Notes: generated from the letters alone by a model not told the origin. DNA of 64,000 nt from Acridotheres tristis (GCA_037013685.1 CM072884.1:104955548-105019547); one strand, 5' to 3'. Shown: positions 26,660 through 41,113, counted from the first letter of the stretch. Translations and numbers: made by a program.

Positions 26660-29439
26660 GCAAAAGTTTAAGAAAATATACTCCTGGAAAAAGATATTAG
26701 AACTTCTAATTGCATCATTAGTATATTATCCCTTGATATTTAACTTACAAATGCTAATTATATTTTTATTGAATTAATTTTTCATTATTAATTAATTTTC
26801 TTGAATCTCTTCTTAAAATGGAAAATTACATAATCTTCAGATTCACCAACTGAATATACATTTTTCCATTAATTAATTACTAATTACTAAAGAGGTTATG
26901 TCATGTCAGGCCTTAGTCTATGCTTTTCAAAACAATTTAAATACCAACTTTTATTAGCATTTGTTGGGGGGAAGAAAGAATATTAAAAAAGGGATCATTA
27001 GAAGATGTGCTTGAAAAGTTCCACATGTTTGGTTTTAGAATTGACTTTTCCAGGCTGAGCAATTAAACGAACAAGGAATTCTACAGGTACAGGGCTCAAA
27101 GAGAGCCACGATGAGAATAAGAAACATTCATGACTACAATTATGGGAGCAGAGTCTAGGATTGTAAATGAGAGCAGTGGAGGCCAACACTTTCTTCAAGT
27201 CTTTTTTTAATTACCCAGTGCTAGAGAAACTGACTTTAGCCCAAACATAAAGAGTGGATTTAATGGCTATTAACTAAGAAAATATACAGAATCTAAAAAT
27301 TATGCAGAAGAGGTCACCTTCATAAATAACTCAGAATGTTCTGAAGACCTGAGATTAGGCTTTAAAATGGGGCCTAGAATATATAATAATCACCTAAATA
27401 CATGAAAAACATGTCCAGACCCACTGGGAAATTTTCATTTCACATTTAAACAGAGTACAGTCTTGTAGTAAAAGCTACAAACAGATTATAACACAAAGGT
27501 TACCAGTGTCTCCTCTCACTGACTTGTTTCCCTAGATTAACATAAAAAACCTACAAAACACAAAACCATAGAACTGAAAAATCTTCCAAAACTAAAGGAA
27601 AAAGTAAGCAGCTCTCCAAACTTTAACAATATACAATACTTTTCAAATTACAAATAATCTAGTAAGTATCCCAAAATAAGTATAAAATGGACTTTAGTCT
27701 ACTTAGCTGCTTTTAACTTTGAGTCTTTATTTGACAGGGTAACTCCTCAAAAATCTTTGGGCCTGGTTGTGGAAGCGTTTTCATCAAGCAGGTTGTGCAA
27801 TCTGACCCAGCACTCCAATAACTTAGCCCATCTCACCAAAAAGATAGTGATTACATCAAAAGTGAGCCTGCAGAATTCAGATAGTACAAGTGAGTGACAC
27901 CATCAGTTCTGGAGTACACAGATAAGGAATGAATTATATTTTAAATCTTTGAAGAATAATATGAAATCTTTATGCCACCTTACCAGCAAAGCTATACAGC
28001 AGATATACTTACAACAGCAAAACCACATTCTTCTACAAACACGAGTCAAGGGACACCACAGCTAAACCTCCCAAAATTTTCTGTAATTAGATTCTTCCTT
28101 CCAACTAGACTGGCATTGCAAGCAATACATAGTCAGCAGTTCCAAGTGTCCAGAATTTAAGCCTCACCTACATGATCATTTTCAATTCAAAGGGATGCAA
28201 CTCTTAGCATGCATAGGTCCTTACTCCCTGTGTAATTTTTTACTACTTTCATCTAAACTTTGGGGCTACCAGGATACCATTTAACCATGCAACTTGCAAA
28301 AAAGGTACTAAGTATACAAGTAACACAAAAATGAAATACCCTGCACCAGGATAAATACAGGAGAATAAAAAAAGCAGAATCAAAATAAAAAACTTACAAA
28401 AACATATTTTCTATAGTGTCACTGTACTCCTGGTATGGAATAAATTACAAAAATGGATAGTGCAATATTACTGAAACATGTTCAAAGACTTTACAGGTCA
28501 GGCTCTTTTTGTCATGTTTGTGTTCTATCATTTAATCTTAAAATAAACCCAAATGTTACAGCTTTCTGATGATCCTGCTAGAGAAAACATGGAAGAGCAA
28601 TCATGTAAGTATCTCTGGTTAATCTCTTAAAGTTCTTTTACATATGTATTCTTATTGCCTTGCTTTTTTAAAGTGTTAGTATGCCATAATGATAGTGCCT
28701 CATAAAAATGTCTGAGCCTTAACGAGTTACCCAACAGAGAGTTACTGATTTAAGACATAGTTTGATTTTTCTGAAGTATTAATTGTTTCTGTTCTTGATG
28801 TCACACTGGTCATTGCAACAGATATTACTGAAAAGAAAGTCAAGAACAGACTATTAGAAATTTATTAGTTTAATGAAAATTGGAAATCCATAAAAGCTTG
28901 CAAATTTTCTGTTTCTTATATGTGGCCAGAGTAGTCAAACAATAAAGCATTCGTAATAGAGATCCCAAGTCTTTCAGAAAACAGCAGATAACTCTAGGAT
29001 ATGCAATGAGGTGTCTCACGTCTAGGTAATCTCTTTTTAAAAAACTCAAGCAGTTAGAATGGAAAATCACTATAATCTGAACATCTCATGTCATGTTGGG
29101 TAGCCAATATGCAATATGTCAGTAGTATCAATTCAATTCCTCGCAGAATAAATAAAAAAATAAGTTCTGAAGTTCCAGTCCATTACTCATAGAGGGAATC
29201 TCAACAGAGAAACATTCATATAAAGAAACTCTGATTCACACCAATGTCAAAACCTCCCCAAGTTACAAACAGAAATTATGTTGCCTACCTAATTTAAAGA
29301 TGAACTGGCAATCTCGGATTTCAGAACAGTTCATAAATTTATTAACACACCCAATGATCATGTTCTTTTTCTGTTGTTGAAAATACAGTGAAGCATCACT
29401 GTATCAGTGTATCACATTGACTTATCTAATTCCCTTCCC

Positions 29440-30500
29440 AGGGTTTTCTCCAGCCCGTTTTGCATAGGACACAACCACCCTTCCCCACCTTCTGGGTCTG
29501 TGTTTCCTTCAGCACCCCAGGCATGCAAGCAGTCCCAGTCACTGGCTCACAGTGAGGTAACAGCTTTGCCACTGTGCATGGACCTCCAAGTCCACCTTTC
29601 CTATTTCATGTGCATTTGTGTCCTGGTGTTTACAGAAGGAAGATGAGAGAGACCTCATCACAGAAGCGTTTTTAAAAATTTCATTGTCCTATGCTCTTGC
29701 CCTTCTCTTCAGCTTATCACACCCCTTCCCTGACACAATTAGGTTATAGCCCTCATCACAAAATTAGATGCTTTTTGCCAAAGATGTTCTTTATCTACTT
29801 TGACAGTCCTGTTAAGCAGGCATTGTTCCTCAAACAGGTCTCCACAGTGAAAAAAAGCCAAAATCCCCAGTTATGACACGAGATTCACAGTCAAATGTTG
29901 ATCTGAAAATTTGCTGAGCCCTCCTTGAGCTTTTCCTCTTTAGCAGCGGGAGAGGGGACAGCACTCTGTAAGGCACCATGCCCTTCATCCTCACCAGAAC
30001 TCTGCAGCCACTCTTTAAATGCCCAGCACCTTAACCATTGATTAGTGCCCAAGTGAATGAACAAGAGGGAGTTGCCAGAGGGTCAGACAGATGTTGGGAG
30101 ACTCTCTGCAGCCTCTTGGATCCAAGCGGCTGACAAGCAACAAACCTCTCAAGATATGGTCAGGTTTGCCGAGGAATGCCTCCATCTCCTGTGAGAGACA
30201 CTCTCCAGGAAATATCACCCATCTTTTCTTCACCCTGGCTGAGGTGTACCTGCTTCTGATGCCTCCTGTGACAGAGTTATCTTCCTCACCTGTTCCACAG
30301 GCTCTTCTTTCAGGGCCTAACTTTTCCAGAGAGCCTCTGGGAGCTGGTGTGGGTTAGCTTGGGCCAACCTCTGCTGCAGACCTGTGCTTCTGTGTGCTCC
30401 AAAAGAGCAGCCAGAGGTTGATTGCTATCAGCTTCCCCTAAACATCTTATCTAGAACTGCCACTCAGGGAGCATCAAGCACCAGCTCAACTGCTTAGAAA
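29440..30500. other. GC-richer block in intron 7 of unknown nature
   Basis: The stretches 29440-29660 and 29900-30500 are clearly richer in C and G than the surrounding intron and poor in A/T runs. Small frames on both strands show no recognised protein. It could be an old transposon or ERV piece, or a regulatory segment; I cannot tell which. Confidence 0.4.
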
Positions 30501-33500
30501 GGATTGATATGACCAGAGGGCAAGAGCACAATAAACAGAGGCAACCAAAAGAATCACAGCAGTTCTCAAACGACTTCAGAAGATCTTAAGAGTAATAAAA
30601 TGTAATTATGAAATGGTAATTTCCCTCTTACATGAGCAATCAGGGTTTATACTGATGAACATTATGAAACATTTTCTGAACAGATAATGCGTACCTGAGA
30701 GTACATTGATAACGCTCCTTACAAACATTAAAATTCATTCATACCTTGGATGGCATCTGGTTTAATTCCAAATAATGTTTTAAGAAAATGAAGCATTGCA
30801 TAAAACCACAATAGTCTCCAAGAAACAGTTTAATCCATAGGCCTTTAACAGAAAAAATTAGTCATCCGGTTTTCTGGTAAGGTTTCAGAGCCACCCATAC
30901 CTAGGCCTAGCCAAAGATGGGTTCACCAGTAAGTTCTTAAATAAGGTTCTTTTATCCACAGTATACAACTGTCAGACCACGTTAATATAACATTTCAGTT
31001 TGGCCACACAATCTGTGAATCTATAAAATAACTGTAGTGATATAAAACACGAACATTTTATCATATGCCCAACATACATAAAGCATTAAAATTAATGAAA
31101 ATACCAAAATTTTCTCTTATTATTCTATTGACTATATAGTGATATAGTATCTAACAGCACTGATTGTATGCTAAATATATTTTAGCAAATACTTGTTAAG
31201 AGGAAAAATAAAGATTGATAAATCACACTGATGTGGACAGTTTGTCCCTATGATCCAAGGAATTAAGAGTAAACAAGTCATGCGTTGACTTCAAAGTAAA
31301 TATTAGTAAGCACCGCTTGCAACAAGAAAAGTCAAGGAAATAGTCTCTTAATCTATCGCTTTCGTTCTGAGTAAGAAACATTCTGTACATCTTTTTGAGG
31401 GAAGTAAACTGACAGGCTGAGAATTTTTAAACTTAGCATGCAGTTTCACAACAGTTTTATCTTTAAACCTTAGCTTATGGAAGGAAGCCAGGACAGTTTT
31501 TGCAATTCCTACCTTTCAAATGTTGCACTATCCTAACTCTGCTTTGAGAACACAATAGCATATTTATCTCAGTTCATAAAGAGTAGAGTCTAGAGTTAAG
31601 CCATAATAAAACCAAGGAAAATAAAACCCAAACCAAAACCAGAATAAATATTTATCAACCAGTTAAGCTCTCTGAACCATTTCACCATGGAATAACAGAG
31701 AGGAGTAATGACAGAGGAAGGAAAGAGATTATTTCTGAGCTGACTGGACTAAATGCTGTGAAACCTCCCCTATGGCTGCACCACCACTGTCCAGTTTCTG
31801 ACTGAAATAATGATAACATCAAGTCAGATTACAACTAGAAAAGTATACTTGTGATTCAATTTGTCTATTGCCAATTTACCAAATTAGAAACAGGTATCAT
31901 TAACCTACTGATCAAAGCAAACATATTTCTCTTCAAAAAAGGGTATTTTCTCTAAAATAAGCATTTAATAAAAGTTGCTAGTATGCAAATAAAGTTTTAT
32001 TTGTTCATATTGTCTCCAAACATAGCATAGAAATGCTGTAACATACTGAAATTGCCAGAGAGGATCATAATCTCATTTATTTGGTATCAGAAAAAGATTT
32101 TATTTCTTCCTTCAGCAAGTCATCATTCTTTTTCTCCAATTTCATTGTGCACTATTTCTATTGTAATTCTGTGTGAGTGACTATATATGCAATTCTTTCT
32201 GTTGCACGTTCAATTATTTAAACATAATGGCTTGTTAAATTAAGGGAAACACTTTTGATGGCAGATGCTGATATTTTAAAATGGTACTTGATGGACCTGT
32301 TTCATAATTATTTATAATGAGCAGGAATGTGGAAGAACTGGTCTAAAGGGATTTCAGCACTTCAGCTTTCCTATGCTCTATGAAAAGTGGTTATGTTCAA
32401 TAAAACACCATACTAAGTCCTTGTTTCTTCTAATCCAGCTTGTGATAAGGGGTATATACCACTATGGATTTATGCACTAAAGCTTATTTCCTGAGTAAAC
32501 AGCCAACAAAATCAGCACTGCTCTGAGCTTATACCCTCCTACAGGTTCATAAAGAATTCTAGAAGAATAATTCTGTTGAAGTAATGCTCTATTTTAATTT
32601 TACAATACAGAAAATTAAAGAAAGGTAACTAAACCAGAAGAGCAAAGAGTCTTTTGTAAAAGAGGAAACTCTGCAGTACATTAACTGCTCTGTTGGAGCA
32701 AGTAGCTTAATTTTTCCCATTTCCTTGTAATAAACAAGCAAGTCTCTTGATAAATAAATAAAGCCAATATAGTCCTAAAGAGGTTGGTTTGGTGGCAGCT
32801 TTTCCAGAGAGAAGTTACATATTGCATTTATAAACAGCCCTCAGACGTGGAAACCCATTGGTTTTCAAAGCCACTATGCAACACAAGGAACAGGTTCCAC
32901 ACAGACTAAAAGCCTTTGTTTGCAAAAAAGCAAACTCCTGCTTGAGCATTTGTGCTGCTGTACTTCAATACATAAAATGTCTATTTATATTCCCAAACTG
33001 GAGGATCTTGGCACAAGACCCTCGCTGCAATTTCTCCCTTTATTAGGCTCTGCTCAAAAAGCCATTATAGGGGTCTGTGTTATGGCTCTCTAGGCACACA
33101 CTGCTCCATGACCCTAAAGAAATTAATCTTTTAGTTTTATATTCTAATTTTAGTCCAAGGAGCCAAGTCTCACATCATGGAGCTGTGTAAAATGCTAATA
33201 AAAAATTAATAATTTAATTCTTTATACTATTTTGACTGTAGACTTTCATTAGCTCCAATAATCACCAAAAAAAGCAAGAACATAACTATGAAGTACCATG
33301 CCATTGGATACATTACAAGGGTACAAATCAAAATACAATTAAATCCTAAAATGCTTTAGCTTCTTTTAAATAACACAGGTTAGGACACAAGTAGAGAGAT
33401 CTAAAAATACTTAAAACAAGGTTTGACAGCCACCTAAAAAAATTTAACGAGGAGCAGAAAAGTGTTACATTTTTTCTTAAATCATAACTGAATGAGAATA

Positions 33501-33764
33501 ACGTCTTTTCTTTACCATCTCTAAAGGCATTAGAAGGAAACTGTAGAAGAATCTCCCATAATGGTACAAATAATAGGTAATGAATTTGGAACCATTTGGC
33601 AATGCCTTCTGGGAAAGCCTTCTTTAAGTATGCCTTACATATACAATAGGCTATGTAGAGGTTATGTAGAGTAGGCTTCATACCAGTAATGGTTGGCATT
33701 TTGGCACTTTCCCAAAATATTAACATATACTAGCATAAAGAATTATACTTACACAACTGGTTAA

Positions 33765-33882
33765 GGTTTTTTTGGGTTTTTTTTTGGTGGGGTTTCTTTT
33801 GTTTGTTTGGTTTTGGGTTTTTTTGTTTTGGCTTTTTTGGGTTTTTGTTTTTTCTTTTTTTTTTTTTTTGGCTGTTTTTTTT
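33765..33882. repeat. G/T-rich low-complexity tract
   Basis: About 118 bp of GGTTTT- and GTTTT-type units with a T-rich 3' half on the plus strand. Confidence 0.92.
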
Positions 33883-36800
33883 AAAATTAACTTAGTTTAC
33901 TTTGTCCAGGATGTTTTCTGGCACAGAATCTGATCATTCTGTTATTACTGTTAAACAAAAAAGCCAATGTAAGGAAACACCATCAAGAGTCATATTTACA
34001 ACTACATGTTGATTTGAAACTGAACAATTAAAAACCATTTCCATGCCAAGCTGTAGGTCAGAATAATGTGTTACACAATATTTTAGCCACTGAAGCCAAG
34101 TGTCCAATTGTTTCAGTAACAGAAATGTGAGGGTGAATTCTGGCACTCGTCAGCCTATGATAAGTTTCTAACAGACTAATACTTGTCAGGGGAGTGATAG
34201 CTGATTATACGGTAAAATGGTACTGGAGAAAGGTGATGAACACACTGTAAAAGAAAGATTTAAAAATCACACAAGTCACTATAGCTCATGGCAGAGTAAT
34301 TCTGCAGTTCCTTGTTTTAATTTATTACAGTAAACTATCCAATACCAATTTTATCCAACGTTTCCCAGTGGAATACTTGCCATACAAAAGCACGGCACAA
34401 GCAAATGTATATGAACTTTGATACATCTAGTAGCAAATTAACTACAGCATCCTTGCTACTTCTGTCAGTCTGTATTTAACAGGATGGATGCTCTTCCATG
34501 CCATGCTCACAGCCCGTACAACTGAGAGAGATGAGTGCCTTCAGGGAGCAGCCTGTACTCATCGATTTTCCACTAACCCCTGGCACTTCAGACCAACCTA
34601 GAGTCTCTTCCAAAAAGGGACACCTTTTCATAATACTGAGTGAGCATTTGCCCATGGAGAGCAGGATGCATTTGACAGAGTGCTTTTTGTTTTCTTATGC
34701 TCCACATTGCAGCAGCAACGATAATGACCTACAAGATCTGATGAGGCTCTACAAGAAGTGTCTGTCTAAGCAGAGGTAACAGAGCCAGAGCCCACTCTTC
34801 TCCTCGAGCTGACTGCTAGGAGAGGGACAGCACGAGATGAGCAGATGTGACACGACCCATGAACAGAAGTTCACCTGGAGCAGCTCATTACACACCACTC
34901 AAATACAGCTAAAGGACCCAAAATGTAGGAAATAAAATAAAACAACACCTTGGTTTTCAGTGATGCTGTGCACATTTAGACAATGTGCAAAGCCCTAAGA
35001 TACCTTCCTTCTTCTCAATAGGTACAGAGCAACTTAATTCAGGTACTGGTGACTATAATCAATACTTAACACTCACAGAAAGCCATACAGTAGATTGAAG
35101 GACTAGTTTGTATAAAAACTTAGAATTCCTGGACAAGAACTATATGCTCATGTACTGTTGCCTTATGATGGCTGGTTTACTATATCTATCATTAACATAT
35201 AAAGTAAGATACACCTCTATTAGTTGCACATTACTATAATATGCAAATGAAAACAATCTCCAAATTAAATCTGTCTGCATTTAAAAAATATTATGAAGAG
35301 TCTGATTTAAAGCAATACAAAACATTAGAGTAAATAGCTTCATCATAGATTTCTTGCCAACTTTCATGTGAATATTTCGTAATTTCAAGTTAATTTTCAA
35401 ATCATTTAGACATTTCAAAAATGCATATTGAATAATGTTTTCTATTTTAAATGCTAAAAGCTGTCCATCCTCTGATTCTTATTTCTAAGCAATTTTAAGC
35501 TACAAGTTTAATTCAAAGGATGGCTGACTGGATCAACCACCACTCTACTGTTTTATTAAATCATGTATCAAGCAGTTTGATTCTGCACAGCTAAACAACA
35601 GCCCATGTTCAGAAAACTAGCAATTGGATTGCAAGTAGCTCATCCATGACCAAAACTAAACTCCTCTGAAGTTTGAAATAAATCATCTTGAATTCAGAGC
35701 AACACATTAGGCAGATGTGGTACAAAGTTGGAGGTATGTAGATATAACTGCCTATTAAAATCCAGAATGTTTTTTTTTCCACTTCACAGATATCTCAGTA
35801 ATGTTAGGCTTTAGTGGAAAAAACAAATTAACAGAACTGGACAGATTCCTGAATACAAAAGTTCTCTAGCACTACTGGAGAAATATTAACTGCATTTACC
35901 ATCTGTGAAAGAATGATAATGCTTGTGTACAGTCCTCACAGGGATTTTTGCAAGGTTTAATTAATCTTTAAATGTGTTTTGTAGATTAAACATCCAATAA
36001 AAGCACAGCTAACTATTCATTCAATTTAGGAAAAGTAGTTCCTTTAAAAAAAGCCAAGAAACAATAATTGCAATATCATTAAATAAGAGGAATAAGTTTG
36101 TAAAATTATATACTTAAACTCTGTTTAATAGTTAAACCTGCAGCTTTTAATGAAAATCCCACTAGTGTCCACATTTTTCGTACTTTGGATGTTTGAAAGC
36201 ATCTTTCCCTAAGTTTTCAGGCTTAATTTAGAAGTCAGGCCTAGACCTGGATTTTTCCCAATGTCTAGAATCCTCAACTTTCTTCTCAACAGATAAAATC
36301 ATGTTTTTGACAAAATATGTTCTTGACTTCAAAGCAAGAACACTCTCTCAATTCCTTGTATTTCAGAAAAGGACCAATTACCTTCAGTGAGACTGTTACA
36401 AATCAGAGTTTTGTTTTCTGAATAAACCTCAAGAGAAGGCTGGATTTGAAAGAATGATCCTTGAACACTGAGAAATTCTACCTGCCAAACTGGTATGAGA
36501 CACTTGACATAGGACTGTCATGCCACGAACACAATCTTCCAATCTGCTTGAACCACCTAATGCTGCATCTGATCTGTTTCACCTTGATGAACATTGACTG
36601 ATGTCTGTGCTCTCTGCAGAGTGTACCTTAGGAAAGAATGAGGTTAGTGCCATTTGAAATGCTGTGTCCTGATGGATTCAGTTGGAACTGGATTCAGGTT
36701 TTCACTGATACAATTACCACTGGGAGAGACATTGAGTCTTCAGCATTGTTATGGATGATGAAGAGAGAATTTCCCCCTCTAATTATTAATCAGCACATGG

Positions 36801-37479
36801 CAGCATGAAATACTCTACTAATGAACCTTAAACCCACGGCAATTCTTTAACTCTCAGCAAAAGGTGAAGATCTTCCAACATATTAATTGAAGCCTGGGCT
36901 CTTCCTAATCCTGGTGATATTATGTTTAGTTCTATTACATCAATTTAAGATGATTACCTTACATTTTCTGTGGTTCATAAAAAAAGGAAAAAACCTGACT
37001 CTACAGAAACTGTTAAAGGTAAGACAGGTGAAAAGACAGGAAGCAAAAATCAGTCTGTCTTTATATTTCTTTTAAGTTTAATTTAAAAATATTTAGAAAC
37101 AAACAAAAAAAAATTCATTAAGGTAGCAAATTACTATTAGACTTCTTAAAAAACGTTTTTACTCTGCCTCGCCTTCCAAAAGAGACAGATTAAAAATATT
37201 TGAGAGAGGATAAAACATTAATTACTGAATCTCGTTAGGCTAGCAAGCAGAGGAGAGGAAAGACAACAATTTTAGAGAAAGAGAAATTAGAAGGCTCAGT
37301 AGCCTAGACTACAAAGAACAGCTAAAGAAACAAAGTTTAAAATTTCTTTCCAGCTCATAACTCCTGTCACACAGGCAGCACAGTATCCATTTATCACTTG
37401 CCAGATTCAGACTCAAGAGAAACAATCCAAAAGCAGATCAGGGTTTAATCACAAGGGAGCCAGGAGCGTCACCTTGGAA

Positions 37480-37870
37480 AGAAGAGATGAAAGGGAGCAA
37501 TGAAGACTTAAATAAAAGCAAGTCAAGAGGCCTGAAGAGCAGTTACCCAAAGTATAATTCAAGAAGCTCATATCATGTCCAAATGGAGAAAACAGAAAGG
37601 ATAATAAATTCTGGCAGGTTTAGTGTAAAAAAAACCCAGAAAGCCTGGCCCAGGAGGAACAACTAGCAAAACATATGAAAACTATTAATAAATCTTCCCT
37701 CAAATATCTCCAGAGCTGATCCCTCCTAGAGGCTTTGCAGAACGAAAGGATCAGCACAGCAGGAACATCTAAAGACAACAAGGCAGTTACTGAGAATCTA
37801 AATGACTTATTTGAATTTGTATTCGTTACAGTTTCCCACACTGAAATAGTCTGTGACTGTGACCAGCTAC
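37480..37870 (+). mobile_element. Possible degraded LINE ORF2 fragment
   Basis: Plus-strand translation around 37775-37830 gives KDNKAVTENLNDLFEFVFVT, which resembles the linker between endonuclease and reverse transcriptase of CR1/L2-type LINEs (pattern NDFFASVFT). The rest is too decayed to place. Confidence 0.35.
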
Positions 37871-37949
37871 AGTGTGCAAGAATGAGACTCCAACTCTGAG
37901 AAGTGAACAATCGCTCCCCTCAAACTGCAGGAGACATTCTCAGTCCTAC

Positions 37950-38420
37950 AGCTCAGTACATTGTTGGACTTCATTGCTGCAAGTGAGACCTGCTGGCTCA
38001 TGTTCAGACAGGAATTAGCTGCAGATTTGCTGCAGTGCAGTTCCTCCCATCACCCAGGTTATGACCTAAAGACACTAAGATATTATCAGCCCTCCTCTCC
38101 ACCCCTGAGGATCACAGCCACACCAGCCACCTGTGGGATGATGTAGCACTGATAACAACCTTTTTAAACCAGCAATCTAGACAGTTTTCTACCCACATCT
38201 CACTGCTTTGGCTTTAAGGAGACTATGAAAAGTCTTGCTAGAATCAAGGTAAGAAATATTAATTGATTTCCTCTTATTCACAGCACTACCCAGAATGACC
38301 AGGCATAGTGGTCCAAATCACTTTTTGATTCTCCATGCATCCGGACATTTTCTGGGAGAACCGGTTCCATAAACTTTGTTGGAATCAGTAAGCTAGGAAT
38401 CTCTCTGAATTCTTCAGAGA
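37950..38420 (-). mobile_element. Old LINE-like repeat, left piece, minus orientation
   Basis: The sequence resembles the antisense strand of a bird LINE reverse-transcriptase region: GCTGGCTCATGTTCAG near 37992, then CTTGCTAGAATCAAGGTAAG near 38235 (antisense of a YLDFSKAF-type motif) and GATTTCCTCTTATTCACAG. It seems to continue after the LTR that follows. It is old and eroded; the family is inferred from memory of bird repeats. Confidence 0.45.
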
Positions 38421-38465
38421 GGAACCAGAGAGCAGGGACTGAATTAAAACCTTAGGATGGATTGA

Positions 38466-39146
38466 TGTTAAGCCACTCACACATAAAGCAGAGGTGCAAG
38501 TTTAAGTTTTAGCATAATCAAGCAAGTAAAATTAGTTTTAAGTGCTTTTAGTGAGTGAAAGGTCTTAGACACCAGAGTAGAAGTACAAGTTCTAGTGAAG
38601 GTTGAAAAACATAGTCCTATATACTAGGGCTTCCATGGAGGCCCCAAGAACATAGACACAATAAAGCTATACTAAGAATATTACTTACATTTTTCAGATA
38701 AAACAAGATATACCATGTGTGTAGTTTATACATAGCCTGGCATGCTAGGAAACTAGAATTCTAGTAGGTTAAGAAGTGGTGGTCTGAGTTTGTGTCTTAG
38801 CTTGTTGGGAAGTTGCTATACAAGAACATGTATTAGGGAGAGCTGGTGTTTTTGGCCATTGCTTTTGCTATTTGCTTTGCTTTTGCTCCTGTTCTCTCAC
38901 TGTCATCCTCAATACCCAAGAAGAAGATAGGAGCTGCAGTAAAATTGGCCCTGCTGGGGCCTCTGGGAACAGCTTCAGCTTCTATTTAGGACTTTATACC
39001 ATGGACTTCAGCATATGTAACTTTTGCCTTTGAGACTGATGTGTTTTTGCAATAAACAACTTTTTAGCAACTAGTAACTGCTTGGCTCATTAAAGAAGAC
39101 AACCCTACAAGTCGGTGCCTAGAGCACCGGAGATTTTAACCTAACA
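38466..39146 (+). mobile_element. Solo endogenous-retrovirus LTR (about 680 bp)
   Basis: The 5' edge TGTTAAGCC and 3' edge CCTAACA form the short TGTTA/TAACA inverted ends expected of an LTR. A TATA-like TTTATA lies at 38993-38998 and an AATAAA signal at 39051-39056, followed about 70 bp later by a U5-like end. There is no internal retroviral sequence on either side. A clean target duplication is not seen at these edges; TTGATG occurs at 38462-38467 and 39151-39156, so the true edges may be a few bases off. Confidence 0.55.
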
Positions 39147-39350
39147 CTTCTTGATGATAGACAGAGGCAGAGGAGACTCTAGATTGCTGGATTGTCTTTG
39201 TCCTTTCTGAAGATAGCTGTGACATTTTACATTTTTCCTAACATAGGGAGCTTTTCTCAAACATCATGAAATTTTGACAATCATTATGACCAGCATCTCC
39301 CTCTGAGCGTGTTGCCTCTCACAGCTGGAGGACTATTCAATGAGGATAAC
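39147..39350 (-). mobile_element. Old LINE-like repeat, right piece, minus orientation
   Basis: GGATTGTCTTTGTCCTTTCT followed by GAAGATAGCTGTGACATTTT matches wording I associate with the same bird repeat as the left piece, in the order expected if an LTR had split one older element. Confidence 0.45.
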
Positions 39351-40465
39351 CAAATGATGAGGGACGCAGGGTTGACGCCCCCCCAATAACCACTGAAAGG
39401 ATATAAAGACATTCAAAGAGAGTATTTCACTAAATTTAAGGAGAACTTTTCACAGGTACCTCGTTCAGAGTCTTGTCTGAGTGCATACACGTGTGCATAT
39501 GCTGTACCAAACGTGCTAGGAATGCTGCTCTCCTGGATTCTTATGTACTACAGATTTGTAAGTTAGGCTTGCAAGTTACTGTTGTGCTATAGTAAATTTT
39601 TTAACCTATATGAATCCTTCTCTAAATTGTTTCACTTAAGTGATAAGATAAATGCTGTTAAATTGAAGTGCTGGAAGAGGAAAGGAAATGTGATTGATAT
39701 TTGTATTTGATCATTTGTATTTGTAGATCCAAAGGAATTCTCCTTCGAAACAACACCCTTCTGCTGCATGAATTTCATGGAGAGATTCAGCTCAGAAAAT
39801 ATTTTCTACTAGAAAAACATTTCCGAAGGCAATTCCAAGAGTCTTTCATTTCAGTATATTATTTTATGGCAAGTAGTACTACTTTTTATTTGCCATTTAC
39901 AGTTTTATGAAAGTTGCAGTCTCCTTGCTCTACTTTTTAAAGAAAATTAATTTTATTTACCAGCTTTAAATGGAAACAATCGCTGCCAAAGAATTAAAAA
40001 AAGCAAACGACAAAACATTCACACCTGCTAATTAATTTTTCATTAAAATATTCTTCACACATGTAACCCACTTAGCACCCAAGACTACTTCAGTTTAGAA
40101 GGAGGAATTTTCTAGCCATCAATTTTAAAAATAGAACAGTACCTCTTTGCATTTGGTTACATCATATACTAGAGAAATAAAAGGTTACTCAGGCAAGCAC
40201 TCCCAGTGTTCTTTGCACTATTTGAAAGACTGTTGTTTTCTAAAGTTAAAGGCAAATTGTGCATTCTTAATGCAGAAGAAATACTTGTCTCAGCTCATTG
40301 AACTAAAGCCATTGTTCAATAAGACTTCACCTATAAAAATAAATCCTGAATTATCACCTGAACAACAAAAGTTCAAAGTTAAAAAAAGAAGAGTCAAGGA
40401 CAGAGCACTAACCAACATCCATTTTGATTTGGATTACACTTTTATTTAGTTACATTTACTATGTT

Positions 40466-40660
40466 TGAAGGTTCTGGGTTGACATGGCTGGCAAACAAGC
40501 CCCATCCATAAGCAAATTCACTCCCCGTGAGACAGGGAAGAAAACTGAAAGTACAAGAGTGAGAAAACTTATGTGTTAAAATAGACAGTGAAAACACTCA
40601 CCAGTTACTGCGGCAGGCAAAACAGACTCAGTTCAGGGCATTTGAGTACATTTTTTGCCA
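40466..40660 (-). mobile_element. Degraded ERV LTR fragment, minus orientation
   Basis: The patch reads TTCTGGGTTGACATGGCTGG, then ACTCCCCGTGAGACAGGGAA and GAGTGAGAAAACTTATGTGT. It aligns with the reverse complement of the LTR at 53.6-54.0 kb (shared order: GGCTGGC, CACCCC or ACTCCCC, ACAGGGAAGA, AAGAAAACT). It is a diverged copy of that family on the opposite strand; it may extend to about 40.95 kb. Confidence 0.55.
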
Positions 40661-40984
40661 AATAACAAAAGCTGAACTTAAATACTGACTTAATTATTTA
40701 GAAACAAAAAATGACATGCAAATATTTACGGAAAAACAACTTACTCCTCAAAATACCTTTGCCAGGTCCAACTTCACGTTCAGGCTCACTTCACTTTAAA
40801 CACCTTGTTTTACCTCCTCACTGTTCCTCTTTTTCATTCCAGTCACCTCTCCTCACTCATGGCTGCCACAAATTACTCCCAGTCCCTTCACCCAGGCACA
40901 GACACATGGTGTCAGTGCTTAGTGATTTCTTAGTTCACAGGTAAATTAAAATACAAGCAAAAACTGTGAATAGAAGCTACTCTC

Positions 40985-41008
40985 TTTTTTTTTTAAAAAA
41001 AAAAAAAA
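40985..41008. repeat. T10-A14 self-complementary run
   Basis: Ten T followed directly by fourteen A. Confidence 0.92.
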
Positions 41009-41113
41009 GCAAGCAAATTTAAACCTCATATTTATTGTGAGTTCTGAAACTGACAAACAAATATAATCATTTTTATGAGAATTAAGCTGGCAGCAGATTT
41101 TTAAGGTTTCTCT

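Noticed and set aside
33346..33726. 126-codon minus-strand frame
   Set aside because: No recognised domain and no splice context. One frame of this length is about what chance predicts in 64 kb of AT-rich DNA.
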